Shown: positions 34,855 through 47,440, counted from the first letter of the stretch. The stretch: DNA of 64,000 nt from Gnetum montanum (GCA_015680685.1 MNCI01003573.1:927107-991106); one strand, 5' to 3'. Numbers and translations are program-made. Notes: generated from the sequence alone by a model not told the origin.

Positions 34855-36640
34855 ATGGCTCTTCCACATGGGAATGACAATGCACTATATAGCGAACACA
34901 TTCATTGGAGAAATAATGCGATATACAATGAAGACAATTGGAGTGACCAACCTAATGTAGGGGTTTCTTATGATCATGAGCACCCTAACAACACTTAAAG
35001 ACTACATTCATCTAAGGTAGACAATCTTGGAGGAGATGACGTAGGTCCTGAACTAGGAAAGGCCTCAAGGCCTAAGACCTCCTTGAAACCAAGAAATAAT
35101 AAATCAAAGGACCTTGAAGAGTATCATAGGAGCTATGGTAGTTCTTCTAGTTCCTCATTGTCCTCTATTGCTTTAATGTCTAGTTCTGATGAAGATGAAT
35201 GTAGGTACAGATATAGATCTCCACGAAAGGGTTAGATTAAAAACTAGAATCAAACCAATAGGAAAGGTCATGGACAACATCATCACAATAAAATGAATAG
35301 AGATAGAAATTTCCCTCACAACTTGTTTGATGATGATGAAACCTTATTGGCCACTAAGAGCCTAATGCATATCACAGAGGTAGTAAAGATATCTCACAGG
35401 AATCACAAAAAGATTCATCTACCTAAGCTTGACATGAATAATATTCCTAAATTTATAGGATGCTATGATTTAGATCCACAACATCATTCACAAGCCTTTC
35501 CATGATGCCTATGCTTTCTACAACATTGAAAGTGGATGGAAAAAGCTTAAGCTCTTTCCTAGAATACTAATTGATAGATCTGAAGTGTGGTATAGATCGT
35601 TAAGACCAAACTTAATCTAAAAATGGTCTACAATTATGAAACTATTCAACAAGAAATACCAAACCTACTCAAGAGTGTCCAATTTGAGGAGACAATCCAA
35701 GACTAGAAGCAAGCATAACATGAACCCTTGGACATGACCTTAGATAGATATTATGCTTTATTGAATAGATGCCTAGGCCATGGTTTCTTTGAGGAGAGGC
35801 AACTTTTCCACATTATAGATGGGCTTCATAATGAAACAAGGAAGACCCTTGGAATGTATGCCCCAGGGTAGTTATATGAGCTCCAAGCCGATTAGATCAA
35901 AGAGCTAATTGAGCATGTGGCAAAAAAGAGGGAGAAATATGCAAATGGGAGAATGTTGAGAAATATCAATGGGATCCAACTCTTTAATAGAAGGAGGTCC
36001 AGGTCTATGGTAAGGAGAACAAAACCACTCTTGATAAGGTGATTCCGCAACAAACCTTGCCAATACAGAAGTCTATTGATGAACTTAAAGCAAAGTTTAA
36101 TAGGATGTCTGAATGGATATGTAAAAACATTACAACTCTCATTGAGATGATCAAGGAGAGGATCATGAAAAATAAGCTAGGCGATCACAATAAACAAAGG
36201 ATACAAAACCAACAAATAGCTATTAACAATTTTAAGCAAATGGGAAAAATAGGTAAAGAAAGTGAGGTTATAGACTCAACCATAGACAAAGATAATGGAT
36301 GCAACATCTGCATATATGACCATCCAAAGGGCCATTGCCTAGTCTTGTTACATCTACAAGAGTATTGGGTAGGTGCCTTAATTCCAAATTTTGTGCAAAA
36401 GTACATGCCTAGGAGATTTCGTCTCCCACAAGGTAATTATAGACAATCCCACAACCAACCGTACCATCCTAGGGGGACTTATTACTAGCCTCAACATGGT
36501 CATCAAGTATAGTGGCAATAGCCAAAGTCATGGGGGAGGCCGCCACCAAATAAGTCCTATCTTTCCTACTAGCCAAAACTGCATGAATATTATGTTCAAC
36601 ACATTGTTTCTCTAACTAGTTCTACATCCTCTAGTTCAAA
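34855..36640 (+). pseudogene. Decayed gag of element 3
   Basis: The probable start is the ATG at 34855 (MALPHGNDNALYSEH), with the first stop after about 47 codons. It is followed by a Ser-rich stretch ('YGSSSSSSLSSIALMSSSDE', about 35130-35190), the gag core around 35380-35870 ('LDMNNIPKFIGCYDLDPQ'), and an open frame at 36039-36488. That frame holds the zinc knuckle 'CNICIYDHPKGHC' (C-x2-C-x3-H-x4-C, about 36300-36340), with all four ligands intact. Several frameshifts and stops separate the parts. No protease follows. Confidence 0.8.
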
Positions 36641-39395
36641 TTCGCACTACCACTCTATTGAGTATTATCAACCCATGACATCCCCTAAAAGATCACTACC
36701 TCATGCCTCTTACCATTCATCCTACCCTCAATATTCTCATACTCCACCTCATTATATTCCACCACCAAGGACATAAGAGGGTTTCACACCACAATATCAA
36801 CAAACAAATGCCACTTGTTCTACAAATGTGCATAGACATGATGACACTAGTGGGTCTCAACCACAATGTAGAAAACATCCTTTCTGGAGGAAGGGTTGTA
36901 AGTCGAAGCAAACCATGCATGGAGCCACCACATGATTCAAGCTAGCACAATGCCAATCTAGTGCAAAACCTCCATTTTCACCACCATCATCCTCTAATCA
37001 TACACAATGGCAACCATCCATCGTTACAATAAGCCCGAATCAAAATAATGAATCTAACAATGTGGGAAGACAAATAAATCCATGCATACCATATCATGAT
37101 CAAGGATGCAACTATGGGCTAGCTATTCATAATGTTAACACATCTCATACCCTAATCCACCATACATTTAACCATCAAGTGTGTGACCAACAATTTTCCT
37201 ACATAGCCACCACACCACCAACAGACACCTAGTAGCTGGGGCATGAATGGTTACCAATGTTTCATACATGCATGAATCCTATTTATTCACTTATTAATCC
37301 TATTCATGGACAAATTTTTAGTCATGGGGGACTCTCCATTCTAGTCTTGAGGATTCTTAAGTGGTTTTCATCTTTTTTTTTTTACAATTTGTTGTTTTAC
37401 ACATTCTTTATTTTACATCCTCTTGTTTTTATGTTATTAATCTTTTCTAATTTTTGTTTTATACCATCATTAGTACATTTTATATTTCTTGAAAATTTTA
37501 CACTTTCTTTTATATTTTTTTAATTTTATTTTGATGTGATTTTCTAACTTTTTGTTAATAAGTGCTAGGTACAGTGGTAATGCGTTGTTTGATGGTGGTA
37601 TTTACTATTTTTTTATTTGATTGTTAGTGTCTAGATTCTAGCCTTGAATATTGTTACAGATGATTAAGACATGGTTTCTTTTTCATGCAATAGGCAATGA
37701 GTCCACAATATCCGCTCATCCATAAACTCTATGGTTTTCCTTGTTCTAGAAACATGGAATCCCTTTTTTATTAATGAAACTTTAACAAATTTGTGACTTT
37801 TGTAGTTTCCAGAATTGGAAATGATTTAAAGGTTTGAAAAAGATGTGACTTCAAGGGCATTTGATATTCTTTTTGCCTTACTGTTTGCCTAGGTTCATGT
37901 GTATTTTCATGAACTTCTTACTATTCTGTGCCAATCAATAAAAGGAAGTTGAATAAGTTCTCACATGGTGTGGTTCTCATTAGAAAAAAAATGATGAGGA
38001 TTCAAAGCACACCCCTTGGACAAAATAAATGCATACATCCTCACATGGTGTGTTTCTCATCAAAAAAAAAACTAATGAGGACTTAAAGCACACCCCTTGA
38101 ACAAAATATATGCATGTGTCTTTGCATGGTGTGGTTTCCATTTGAAAAAAATAAAAATAAAAACAACAATGGGAATTCAAAGCACATCCCCTAGACAAAA
38201 TAAATGGGCTACAAGCAATAGTTATGGGACTCATCCCCTCTAACTAAGGCCCTTCCTCACTTCCTATTTCTTCTCTAATACTGAACAACGGTTGTTCTAT
38301 AGGATCACTTTTGCGTCTTAGGGGATGGACTAGTCTTAGAATGATAATGCAAAGTCACTAAATGTGGTTGGTTTTTTTCTGGACAAAGGATGAATCCTAT
38401 CAAGTCATTTAACTACAAAATCCACAATGGGGCTTCATGTGACATTAATTAGGAACTCCATTCCACTCTCTCCCTCATTCATCTATGCTTTCTATATCTC
38501 ATCTCATTGTCGATTTCATGTTATGGTTTGATGTCTTGGTTTGATGTGTTAGAATTCCTAGTTAGTTTCTTTTGGGATTTTATACTTAACCTTTTATAAC
38601 CATTAATCATCCACAGAGCCCATGAACTCTTTGGTTTGAAGTTATGCAAGGGCATAAAAAGGCCATTGCCTTCTTTGGAAAGGACCCACTTGCATATCTT
38701 CTGGTTGGGTTAGTTAGGTTCTTTATCCTTAGACACTTGTACAATCAAATTCTCTTTTGTTTACACCATTAATAACATCCAATTGTGCACATCTTCACAA
38801 CATTTTTTTAGTAAAATTTTCTTTTTATTGTTGTCAATTCTTGCATCCTCTTCAAAAATTTCCTTGTGTAGCACTTTTTCAAATTTAATGGACCGCTTAT
38901 CTATTTTACCTTATTTGTTAGCCTTCTTGCTAATACTATAAAGGAATCAATCTACCAGAATCACAACCTAGCCAAGTGTAATCATTGACAAGACAAGGTA
39001 CTTACCATCTATGTGTTACATATTACATACTAATTCATAATTCTATTGTGATTGTAGTGGGAAGCATGGATTGAAAATGGGACTATCTTAACTAAGGATG
39101 ATGTAGCAGTACCACATGATGAGGACCATTCATAATCGTTCGATCTTCTCTCTTATTCTTCAGTTGCAATAGGTGTTGGATGTCACTATTATCCAAGGTA
39201 TTCACTTCTCTTTTCATGAACATCCAATTTTGTAAAGGTTGTAATTCTAATACTTAGGCACTTAGAGTTTGTCTATTCCATTTGAGTTAATTTGTATGTC
39301 AGTCAATAATCCCATACCTACCCAATATATTTTATAAGAAACTTGTTCCTCCTCTTCTCCACTCAAGGAAACATGTTCATTCAATTATGGGGGTA
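36641..39395 (+). other. Post-gag remnant and 3' non-coding region of element 3
   Basis: 36641-37230 is a Pro/His/Tyr-rich gag tail. The deletion joint is near 37230-37310, before 'AGTCATGGGGGACTCTCC'. Downstream are the T-rich tract (37370-37540), GGCAATGAGTCCAC (37693), three hairpin copies (37967-38188), the AAGGCCATTGCC variant of the conserved block (about 38650), and the polypurine tract ending at 39395. Confidence 0.6.
37967..38188 (+). repeat. Three tandem copies of the conserved hairpin, element 3
   Basis: Hairpins at 37967-38013, 38047-38094 and 38128-38188, about 80 bases apart, where the relatives have one. Copies 1 and 2 pair CTCAT with ATGAG; copy 3 pairs TTCCATT with AATGGGAA. 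The outer stem GGTGTG with CACACC is kept in copies 1 and 2 and nearly so in copy 3 (CACATCC). Confidence 0.7.
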
Positions 39396-40273
39396 TGATA
39401 AAACACATTTTCCAATCACTGCAACATTGCGTATCCAACGTAAGGGCTGCAACATCGGGTACATGATGTCAGGGTCTAGATGCAACATTGGGTATCCGAC
39501 GTCAGGGTATATACACTGGCCTATAAATATAGCACTTGGGCTCACAATTTCCAGTTATTTTTTTTTCATATCAATTTTCATAGTTTTGTCAATAGAGTAG
39601 CTGAATTCTTGTAGTTTTATTCTGTAATCTTAGAGAATAGTCAGTGAGTGCCCATAGAGTGGATTTGAGTCAATTGTACGAAGTCTTATTCAATTGGCAA
39701 TGAACCTAGACATATTACATGAGTGGAAATAAGATTGAGATTGATTCTTATTCATTGCAACACTTTAACTTAGATTAAACTTACTTTCCATGCAATTTAC
39801 TTTTCATGTACTTAGTTAATATTTACATTTTCATGCATGTTAATTAATTAAGCACATAAGTGTGATTACTTCGAGCATGTGTATGACTCTTGGTAATCCC
39901 AATAATGCTTAATGTTTGGTAACCTAGCAGCATTATATGTGTTCAGGATGTGCATGAGAAGTGGGATTGAATACTTATGTTAGGGTAGTTGATTATTAAT
40001 TAGAAATTAGATTAGTTGAATTGATTATAAATTGCGGTTCAACCTATTGTTAATCGTAGAACAATAAAATGTAAAATAATAAAAATAATATGCCTCACTT
40101 TGGACTAAACCATATGTGAAAAAGCTACGACTAGTCCAAGTGGGAAGATAGTGAACTATGATCAAGGCATAGTGATCTAGATGCCACAACTAGTCCCATC
40201 CACAAAATTCAATCAGATCATGTGTGAATGCATGTTCATATGGTTTGGCGTAGGGGTACCTCATTGCTCATCA
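39396..40273 (+). repeat. 3' LTR of element 3
   Basis: 878 bases, TGATAAA...CTCATCA, with TATAAATA at 39522-39529. It is about 50 bases longer than the 5' LTR because of additional copies in U3 of a unit built on GCAACATTGGGTATCC and ACGTCAGGGT. Confidence 0.9.
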
Positions 40274-41900
40274 AAGGTCTAAGAGTAAACCTTAATTGAA
40301 ACCTCTATATTTTGCCATGTTATTAGTTTAAGGAAAAGAGAATTTGTAACTTTGATAAATAGAATCCATACCTTGGCATTAAAGTATACAAGACATGCTA
40401 GAAGCTTGAGTTGTATGGGCATCATCAAAGAATATGTGTTAATCAAATTTCTCATGTGTTAAAGATGGAGTCAAATTTGGAAGGGAGATTATTTCATTTT
40501 TACTTGTTTACTCAGAGAGAGATTAGATGATGATAGTAGAAGGTTTAAAGAATGGAATCAAAGTAAGTAGATTTATGATGAATTGTCTCTTAATTGAGTG
40601 CTAGGAAAGATAGGATAAGTCAAATAGAATTAAAACAGCTTTTAATTTTGCCACACAATTATTATCATAAGGATTGGTAGGGATAGATTGTAAAACATTA
40701 TCTTGAAAAATGACATGAATCTTTGCTTCTAGTAGCTAGTGTTTCCATTTCTTAAGTATAAATATAAGGCCTTAGCAAGATTTTCCCATGTCTACATAAT
40801 GCAATTTTCATTCAGATAAGGAATGAGAGATGTAGAAGATAGGGAGATCAACATCATCTTCACACTATTGGCAAAGCATGGATACAATAAAATGATTAGA
40901 CTTAGATAGATAAATATAAAAAGGAAGATTAACTTAAGAAATATGAAGGATGAGAAGGTTGGTTAGGGCATGTTTGATTACATCAAAAGACTCTTAATAA
41001 TTTGATCCCTAATTAAAATTGATACATTTCTCAAGAAGGTAGGAAAGATAATGAAATTGGTGAGTTAGATTGCATACATAATGAAAAATGGATTGATGTC
41101 TTTCTTGTAGAATATAGATGTTCTTAAGATACCTAGGTGGTACGAGGTTTATGATTTTGTTGAATTTATTGGGATCTACTATAATAGTAGTAATTGAAAT
41201 TAGAAATCTTAGCATTTTTTCTATTTCTAGCCAAAAATACATTTTGGATAAGAAAAGGTTTTACTTATTGTAATGAGTCAAAACTATGTCTAAGTTAGTG
41301 GGATAATTAGTTGTAATGATAGATTTGAAAATTAGATCATCCACATAATCATTGATGGTTTTAAGCATCATGTCACTAAAGATAAAGGTCATGGCCCATT
41401 GGTGTGTTTCTATGAAGGCATTTATGTACAACAAAAGATTCCCCATGATGTCATGAAAGTTGTAAAGCATTGATGTTCATGATTGATTTGAATTTGGTTG
41501 TATCTTGAACAACTATTCATAAAATTAAGTAAATCATGATCTATCATTATGTTAATGATTTGATTAATACTAGATAATAGAAAATCATCTTTAAATCTCA
41601 ATCTATTAAGGTTATAGAAATCTATGCATATCCTAATGGTCACATCTTTCTTAGGCATTACCACCATGTTAGATACCTAATCAAAGTAGTCTACAAGAAT
41701 ATAAATTTAACATTGTAGAGTTTGGTGATCTCATGTTTAATGGATAAGGATAGGTCAAGCTTAATATTTTGGGATTTTTGTTTAACTGGCTCGGAATACT
41801 CTTCAAGTATGATATTATGTTATATAAGGACAAGATCCAAATTGAGCATGTCATCATATCCCCATGTGAAAGTAATATGATTTTTTCTAAGTGTTTCTAG
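40274..41900 (-). pseudogene. Reverse transcriptase remnant of the Tat-like element
   Basis: Minus strand, in order: the RT entry block 'TWGYDDMLNLD' (about 41875-41840) and 'EPVKQK' (about 41785); 'MPKKDVTIRICIDFYNLNRL' (41660-41600); 'SRYNQIQI' (about 41505); 'FSDMMLKTINDYVDDLIFK' with the Y-V-D-D catalytic motif (about 41380-41320); then the thumb and connection ('VDPNKFNKI', 'PRYLKNIYILQ', about 41180-41100). Both polymerase Asp residues of YVDD are kept, but stops and frame changes make it non-functional. It ends at the element 3 insertion. Confidence 0.8.
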
Positions 41901-44055
41901 GATAGATTTCTTAACATTGTTAGGTAATTTTACTCCTAGATACAAGACATTTTCATCATTTTGATGATTTAATATGGCAAGCTCTAATAAGATATTGTTG
42001 ATTAGGATGGGTTCCTAATCCAAAAAGGGAAGGTTACTTTAAGGAGTTAAGTCTTCTATAGTGATGTTGAGCCTTAAAATACTAGAATCTAGTGGGTTGA
42101 GGATGGAGAAGTCGATTAAATCCTCATTAGGAGGGTTAGAGATTTAGCCATGAGGCCTCTTCAAGGTTGGTGGTTCACATAGATGATGGAGTAAGGAAAA
42201 ATTCATATTATACAAAGCATAAGAGAGAAAAATAATTACCTGGGATAGGATTAGAATTTGGGAAAGTTACAGAAAATTATAAGGTTCAAGTTTTAATGTT
42301 AAGTTTTACATGAAGGTATGTGATGAGTGTTTGTGATCCCTATTAGTGCTATTAGATAATTTTTGAGGTGACAAATGGATTTGCTAGTATGCCTAACATT
42401 AATCTCTTATGGATCATGATCGACATGGAGAAGTCATGCAGAATCCTTGATTTTTCTAGAATTTTTTGAAAAACTTCAAGAAAAAAGCACAAAAGAAATA
42501 AAGGGTATGGTATAAATTAAAAGTGAGGGGCAAGAGATAGTTGTTTTGGCATTTTACATCCACATAGAAAAGCTCCAGAAGTTAGCATATAGGAGTTTAT
42601 GTTCATGCTTCTAACATGATGATGTTATGAAGGGAGAGAAGTTAGTAAGGTGGAAGCGCTAAGGAGGAAAGTGGGACTTGCCAACAACTTGACAACCAAG
42701 AGAAGGAGGTCATTGAGAAGGGGCTTAACCATGTGCCAACCTCACCAAGGTAAGTTATAGATGCTATCCTTATAATTTTTCTCTTTTCCATTATTTGCGC
42801 ATGTTTGGTGGTGGGAGAGGACGAAAGAAAAGGCTACTTGTTGATGGTGCCCTGGTGACTATTGGTAGGTACACTAGCAGTGTCATAATTGTTACTAGCA
42901 ACTCATGCTAATGCACTAGCGAATTTGACCATGATGCACAGTGGACTACATTACATAATTTTGTTAGTTATGAAGATAACCTTCACTAGTGCTATTGGCC
43001 AAGAATTTTGTGATACTAGCCTATAATGGTAGGGAAGAAAAGAAGAATAGGTAGGAAAGCAAAAGAAGTTTGGGATTTTGGAACCCCTTTGAAACTGTGA
43101 AATGCTAGTTTGAGCTCCTTTGAGATCGATTTATTATTGGAAAGGATAGATCTAGCCTTACCTTGGCTGGTTATGACCAAGGAAGGCTATCTTCAACCCA
43201 TTTTGGGTTGAAATGGCCAATTTTAAGATTAGGGATTTTTACATGAAAAGGGGATAAGAGGCTTGGTAGCTTGCCCAATGTGCTATGTGGTTGCTAGCAC
43301 AATATGTAGCAACATGATCTACTAGCGCACATAACACATGGTAGTGTGGGTCACTGCTTTATGGTTATGTAACCTATCATTGACTATGATGTGGGTTAGC
43401 ATAGGTTGTTATGTCATTAGTGTCATTGGTGGATGCAACCAGTGTGCTACCACTATTGTAGCACCATTGATGGGTGGCTAGCATGTACAAGTGTAGTTTT
43501 GACACACACACAAATAAAATTTAGTGGTTATACCTCCTCTCTACTGAATGATTTTGGCCTAGCCCACCATAATTGGTCGGTATTTCTAGTGTATGTATCA
43601 TAGTGTTGTGCTAGTAGGTGCTACCAATCGATGCACCACAACTACCACTAATGTCTCTAATGTAGCCCATGGATAGATCATGGTAGTTATGATTGCAATT
43701 ATTCTTGGGATGCATGGTTAGCATGCAGCTACTGATATGCCAGTCTAGGTGGGAATGAGAAACAAGAAAGGAAGGTGGACTAGGCATTGACAAAGGTTTT
43801 GTAATAAGAGTTAAGTTTTGGATATATGATGGGAATGAATTTTAAAAGTTCCTAAGTATTGGGAGGTTAGGGGATGATAGGCCAAAATTTAGCTAAGTGG
43901 TAGATAAATTTTGATGAAAAATTCTCTTAAGTGTTGAAAATATAAAACTAAAACTAAAAATGAGAATTAATATCTAATGCATGAAATTGGGATGATGAAG
44001 TAAGGAAATCTTGCTATGTCTTCATGGTGAAATCATAGCTTGAAAACTTTCTAAG
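41901..44055. other. Old repeat DNA, nothing clearly readable
   Basis: 41901-42130 is probably the segment before RT of the Tat-like element. Beyond that, a G/T-rich stretch with scattered GCTAGTG/CTAGCAC phrases (42850-43480) shows no protein motif. The frame at 43611-43793 is not recognisable. Confidence 0.35.
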
Positions 44056-44960
44056 TGATGAGTGGCGAGGTACCCCTACACTCAACCATACGAAACGAGC
44101 GTAGCACGCGTGATCTGGTCAAACTTCGTAGACTAAATGCCTTAACGCCACATGAAACACTTGGGGTTAATCGTTCATTGTCTTCCTAGACTTACTTGTT
44201 GTTGTCACGGTGTATGGTTAAGTAAGTCCAAGGTATATGATTTTTTTGGTGTTTTTTGGTTTATCTCCTAAGCTATGAGGATGAAGGGTTGAGAAACTAA
44301 CTAACTCTAACTACAGCACTAAGTCCTAGCGTCAGCATCCGTTCCCACTTACCATACACACCCTGAACTGTGCAACTGTGGCTACCAAACGCTAATCATT
44401 ACTGGGATTACCACACGTAATGCACGTGCTCGAAGCGGTCGTACTGAGGCCCTTAACTAACCTAAGTGTGACAAGCAGCCAATTCCTTGACTAGCCGTAC
44501 ACATCCGTGGATGCTCGTAATCAAGTCGTACTTTTCCCATGCTCTAGGAGGGAAGGGTGAGAGAATCTACTCACGATGAGTAGCCGATTCCTTAGCTAGC
44601 CGTACACGTTCGTCAATGCTCGTAACCAAGTCGTACTCATGCCGCGTTACTAGGAAAGCAGTAAATAACATTAATTAAACCTATCCATGCACTACAAGGT
44701 TTATCCGCAAAGCTCGTCTTTATTGCCGTACACAACTTGCGTTCAGGTATAAAGCTGCTCGAATAAAGAACCGTTCACTTGGGGGACTCCTACTACAGGC
44801 ACATGGAAAATATTCTATCTCTGGGATGATCAATCCACCAGAGCTTCACTACTTTACGTCTATTATTCTCAATGAGGGGAGTGCCGCCTCTTATTTATAG
44901 ATATGGTGGCGGACCGCGATATCGTGTACGCGATATCACAGGGAAGGACGCGATATCGCG
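44056..44960 (-). repeat. 3' LTR of element 4 (interrupted by the gap)
   Basis: Starts (plus strand) TGATGAGTGGCGAGGTACCC and matches 47510 onward. TATA box at 44892-44899. It stops in the GATATC palindrome array (44917-44960), where the N run begins; about 90 more bases would be expected. Confidence 0.9.
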
Positions 44961-45657
44961 NNNNNNNNNNNNNNNNNNNNNNNNNNNNNNNNNNNNNNNN
45001 NNNNNNNNNNNNNNNNNNNNNNNNNNNNNNNNNNNNNNNNNNNNNNNNNNNNNNNNNNNNNNNNNNNNNNNNNNNNNNNNNNNNNNNNNNNNNNNNNNNN
45101 NNNNNNNNNNNNNNNNNNNNNNNNNNNNNNNNNNNNNNNNNNNNNNNNNNNNNNNNNNNNNNNNNNNNNNNNNNNNNNNNNNNNNNNNNNNNNNNNNNNN
45201 NNNNNNNNNNNNNNNNNNNNNNNNNNNNNNNNNNNNNNNNNNNNNNNNNNNNNNNNNNNNNNNNNNNNNNNNNNNNNNNNNNNNNNNNNNNNNNNNNNNN
45301 NNNNNNNNNNNNNNNNNNNNNNNNNNNNNNNNNNNNNNNNNNNNNNNNNNNNNNNNNNNNNNNNNNNNNNNNNNNNNNNNNNNNNNNNNNNNNNNNNNNN
45401 NNNNNNNNNNNNNNNNNNNNNNNNNNNNNNNNNNNNNNNNNNNNNNNNNNNNNNNNNNNNNNNNNNNNNNNNNNNNNNNNNNNNNNNNNNNNNNNNNNNN
45501 NNNNNNNNNNNNNNNNNNNNNNNNNNNNNNNNNNNNNNNNNNNNNNNNNNNNNNNNNNNNNNNNNNNNNNNNNNNNNNNNNNNNNNNNNNNNNNNNNNNN
45601 NNNNNNNNNNNNNNNNNNNNNNNNNNNNNNNNNNNNNNNNNNNNNNNNNNNNNNNNN
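44961..45657. other. Assembly gap (697 N)
   Basis: Begins within a palindrome of the 3' LTR of element 4 and ends within its gag. Any reading frame across it is meaningless. Confidence 1.
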
Positions 45658-47440
45658 TTTTGCCTTTGTCACTACCTTGCTCTACCTTAGATTCTTCTAC
45701 AATTTTCAAGATTGTTTCAATTCTTGAGTCTAAGGAATCCCACATTTGGTCTACCTTAGCTGATACCTCCGTTGTTAACTTTTGGATTGGCACGGTTTTC
45801 CGATTCACCAACTCTTCGAGTGGTGACTCATCCTCCTCATCACAGAACTTCACTCCCTTCTTGCGAAGGGAGGGATCGTGGTTGTATTCTTCTGCACTTT
45901 CTCTCCTTCGTAGCTCACCCTATTCTTGCGCTACTTGTTCCAACAACCTTTCAACTTCATGGGCTCTCAGTTGGGAAAGTCTCCCTTGGGCTTAAGTCCC
46001 AAGAGTTCTTCTCGTTTCATTTCTTAGCCCATCCATGATGTGGCGAAGTTGATCCCGCTTAGCGTACCCATGGCTCGGGCAACGATGTAACAGTGTATAG
46101 TAACTAGCCATGACAGCATCCAAGGGTTCATAAGCACCTTGTTTGTAGCCTTGGATCTACTTTCATAAATTGGACACTCTGGAGTACATCTAATATTTAT
46201 TGTTGAACAGTTCAAGCATCGTACTCCACCTCCTGATGGTTTCTAGTTCTAAGGACCGGTACTAGCTCTCTGCTTCTTTGATGAGTGTCCTTGGGAACAA
46301 CTTGAGCTTCTGCCACTCATTATCTATGTTTTGCAAGGCACAGGCATCATGGAATGCCTGTAAATGATGTTGAGGATCAGCGTTGTATCCCCCTTCAAAA
46401 TGTGGGATATTATTTATGTCCAAACACTTGATCCTACTGTGCTTTAAATGCCTTGTGGGGATCCTAACTACCTTTGAGATGTCTAGCATGCTTCAGGTTG
46501 CAAGTAGGGGTTCGTCATGATCATCTCTATCATGACGTTTGTGATGTCTTCATGGTGGTTCCCTACTCTCCCTACATCCTTGCCCTTGTCCTAACTCCTC
46601 TCAGCCTTCCTATCGAGGTCTTTCATCCTTTTTACTTTTATCCTCCCCTTTATGTTCATGGTGGCTGCAACCAGATGTGGAAGGAGAGTGTGAGTGGTGA
46701 GATGAAGGAGAAGAGGAAGGGGATCCATCACCATGGCGATGTTTCTTACCTTCTCTTTGGCTGCTTCGGCCCTGATCATTGTAACGATCTAAGTGTCCGT
46801 CCTTAGTGTGAGTGTTTGTTCCTGCCGTGAACAGTTGGTGCTCACGGGGATCAGAGCCTGTAGCATGTACAGTTGATTGAAGGCCCTGATGCCTTACCTC
46901 TTCACCATTGTGAGGAGGAGGAACATCATTTTCTAAGAAACCCATTATGAGGGGTTCCTTGTCTCCTATTTCACTAAGGACATGGGGGACCTTGCCCTTC
47001 AACAATGAATGTTGGCTCTCCTACCTTTTGTCCCGAATATGTTGTGCATTTGTGGGATGATAATCCCTTGTGTCATAATCTTCCACAACATATTCAACGT
47101 AATGATCTTGCATGCCAATCTGTACCAAGGCATGGAAAAGCATGAGAGAGATTGCTTGATCTAGGGGTAACACAATGTTACCTGCAGATCTCTCCACCGC
47201 AGCTGTTCGTCTTGATGGAGAATAAAGGAAAAGTTGGAAATATACTCATCGGGATGAGTATAAACTATCTTATACTGTTTAGGACTTGGCTGGTCTCAGT
47301 TATGCGTGTGATGCTGACTGTCTTCTGTATTGTCCTTAGTTCAGTTGATTTTGTGAGAAGAGGCCATTCTTATGGTGTGCTATTTACCGTTATCTATGTT
47401 CTTAATTAACTGATTAACCCGAGGGTTCGTTATAGCTCAC
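45658..47440 (-). pseudogene. gag of element 4, the best-preserved copy but with stops
   Basis: Minus strand, in order: an N-terminal 'DEYISNFSFILHQDEQLRWR' region (about 47250-47190); a His/Ser-rich linker at 46780-46700; the gag core 46489-46262 ('LDINNIPHFEGGYNADPQHH', then 'IDNEWQKLKLFPRTLIKEAE'); 46215-46024; 45990-45900 ('GRLSQLRAHEVERLLEQV'); and 45853-45658 ('CDEEDESPLEELVNRKT'). Only scattered stops and few frame changes interrupt it, in line with its similar LTRs. The zinc knuckle and anything beyond fall into the gap. Confidence 0.8.

Larger units (their letters stand above)
33903..40273 (+). mobile_element. Element 3: gag-only Athila-like element with target duplication AAGGT
   Basis: Both LTRs are complete (33903-34728 and 39396-40273) and AAGGT flanks the element on both sides (33898-33902 and 40274-40278), proving a single insertion into the Tat-like element. 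Between them are a decayed gag with an intact zinc-knuckle pattern and then directly the 3' non-coding region. The protease as well as RT, RNase H and integrase are absent. The joint is near 37230-37310, further upstream than in elements 1 and 2, so this is a separate deletion. Confidence 0.92.
32464..42130 (-). mobile_element. Old Tat/Ogre-like Ty3/gypsy element, split by element 3
   Basis: Minus-strand pol remains lie on both sides of element 3. RT is on the right (40900-41890), the RNase H part at and near the insertion point, and integrase on the left (32464-33440). Removing 33903-40273 and one AAGGT joins them in the right order. RT features such as 'YVDDLIFKS', 'FSDMMLKTINDY' and the 'W-x-Y-x-D-M' entry block belong to the Tat/Ogre type, distinct from the Athila-like family elsewhere here. 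Frames are full of stops. LTRs were not found. Confidence 0.75.

Noticed and set aside
37980-38234. 84-codon minus-strand ORF with internal repeats, possibly a secreted Cys-rich peptide
   Set aside because: The repeats are the three hairpin copies of element 3 read on the opposite strand; there is no start context or homologous frame in relatives.
43611-43793. Minus-strand ORF in the G/T-rich repeat stretch
   Set aside because: No recognisable motif; the surrounding CTAGCAC/GCTAGTG phrases suggest repeat DNA.
44869-45853. Several long open frames of 267-305 codons on both strands
   Set aside because: They are made almost entirely of unknown residues because they run through the N gap. Only the ends are sequence, and these belong to LTR and gag of element 4.
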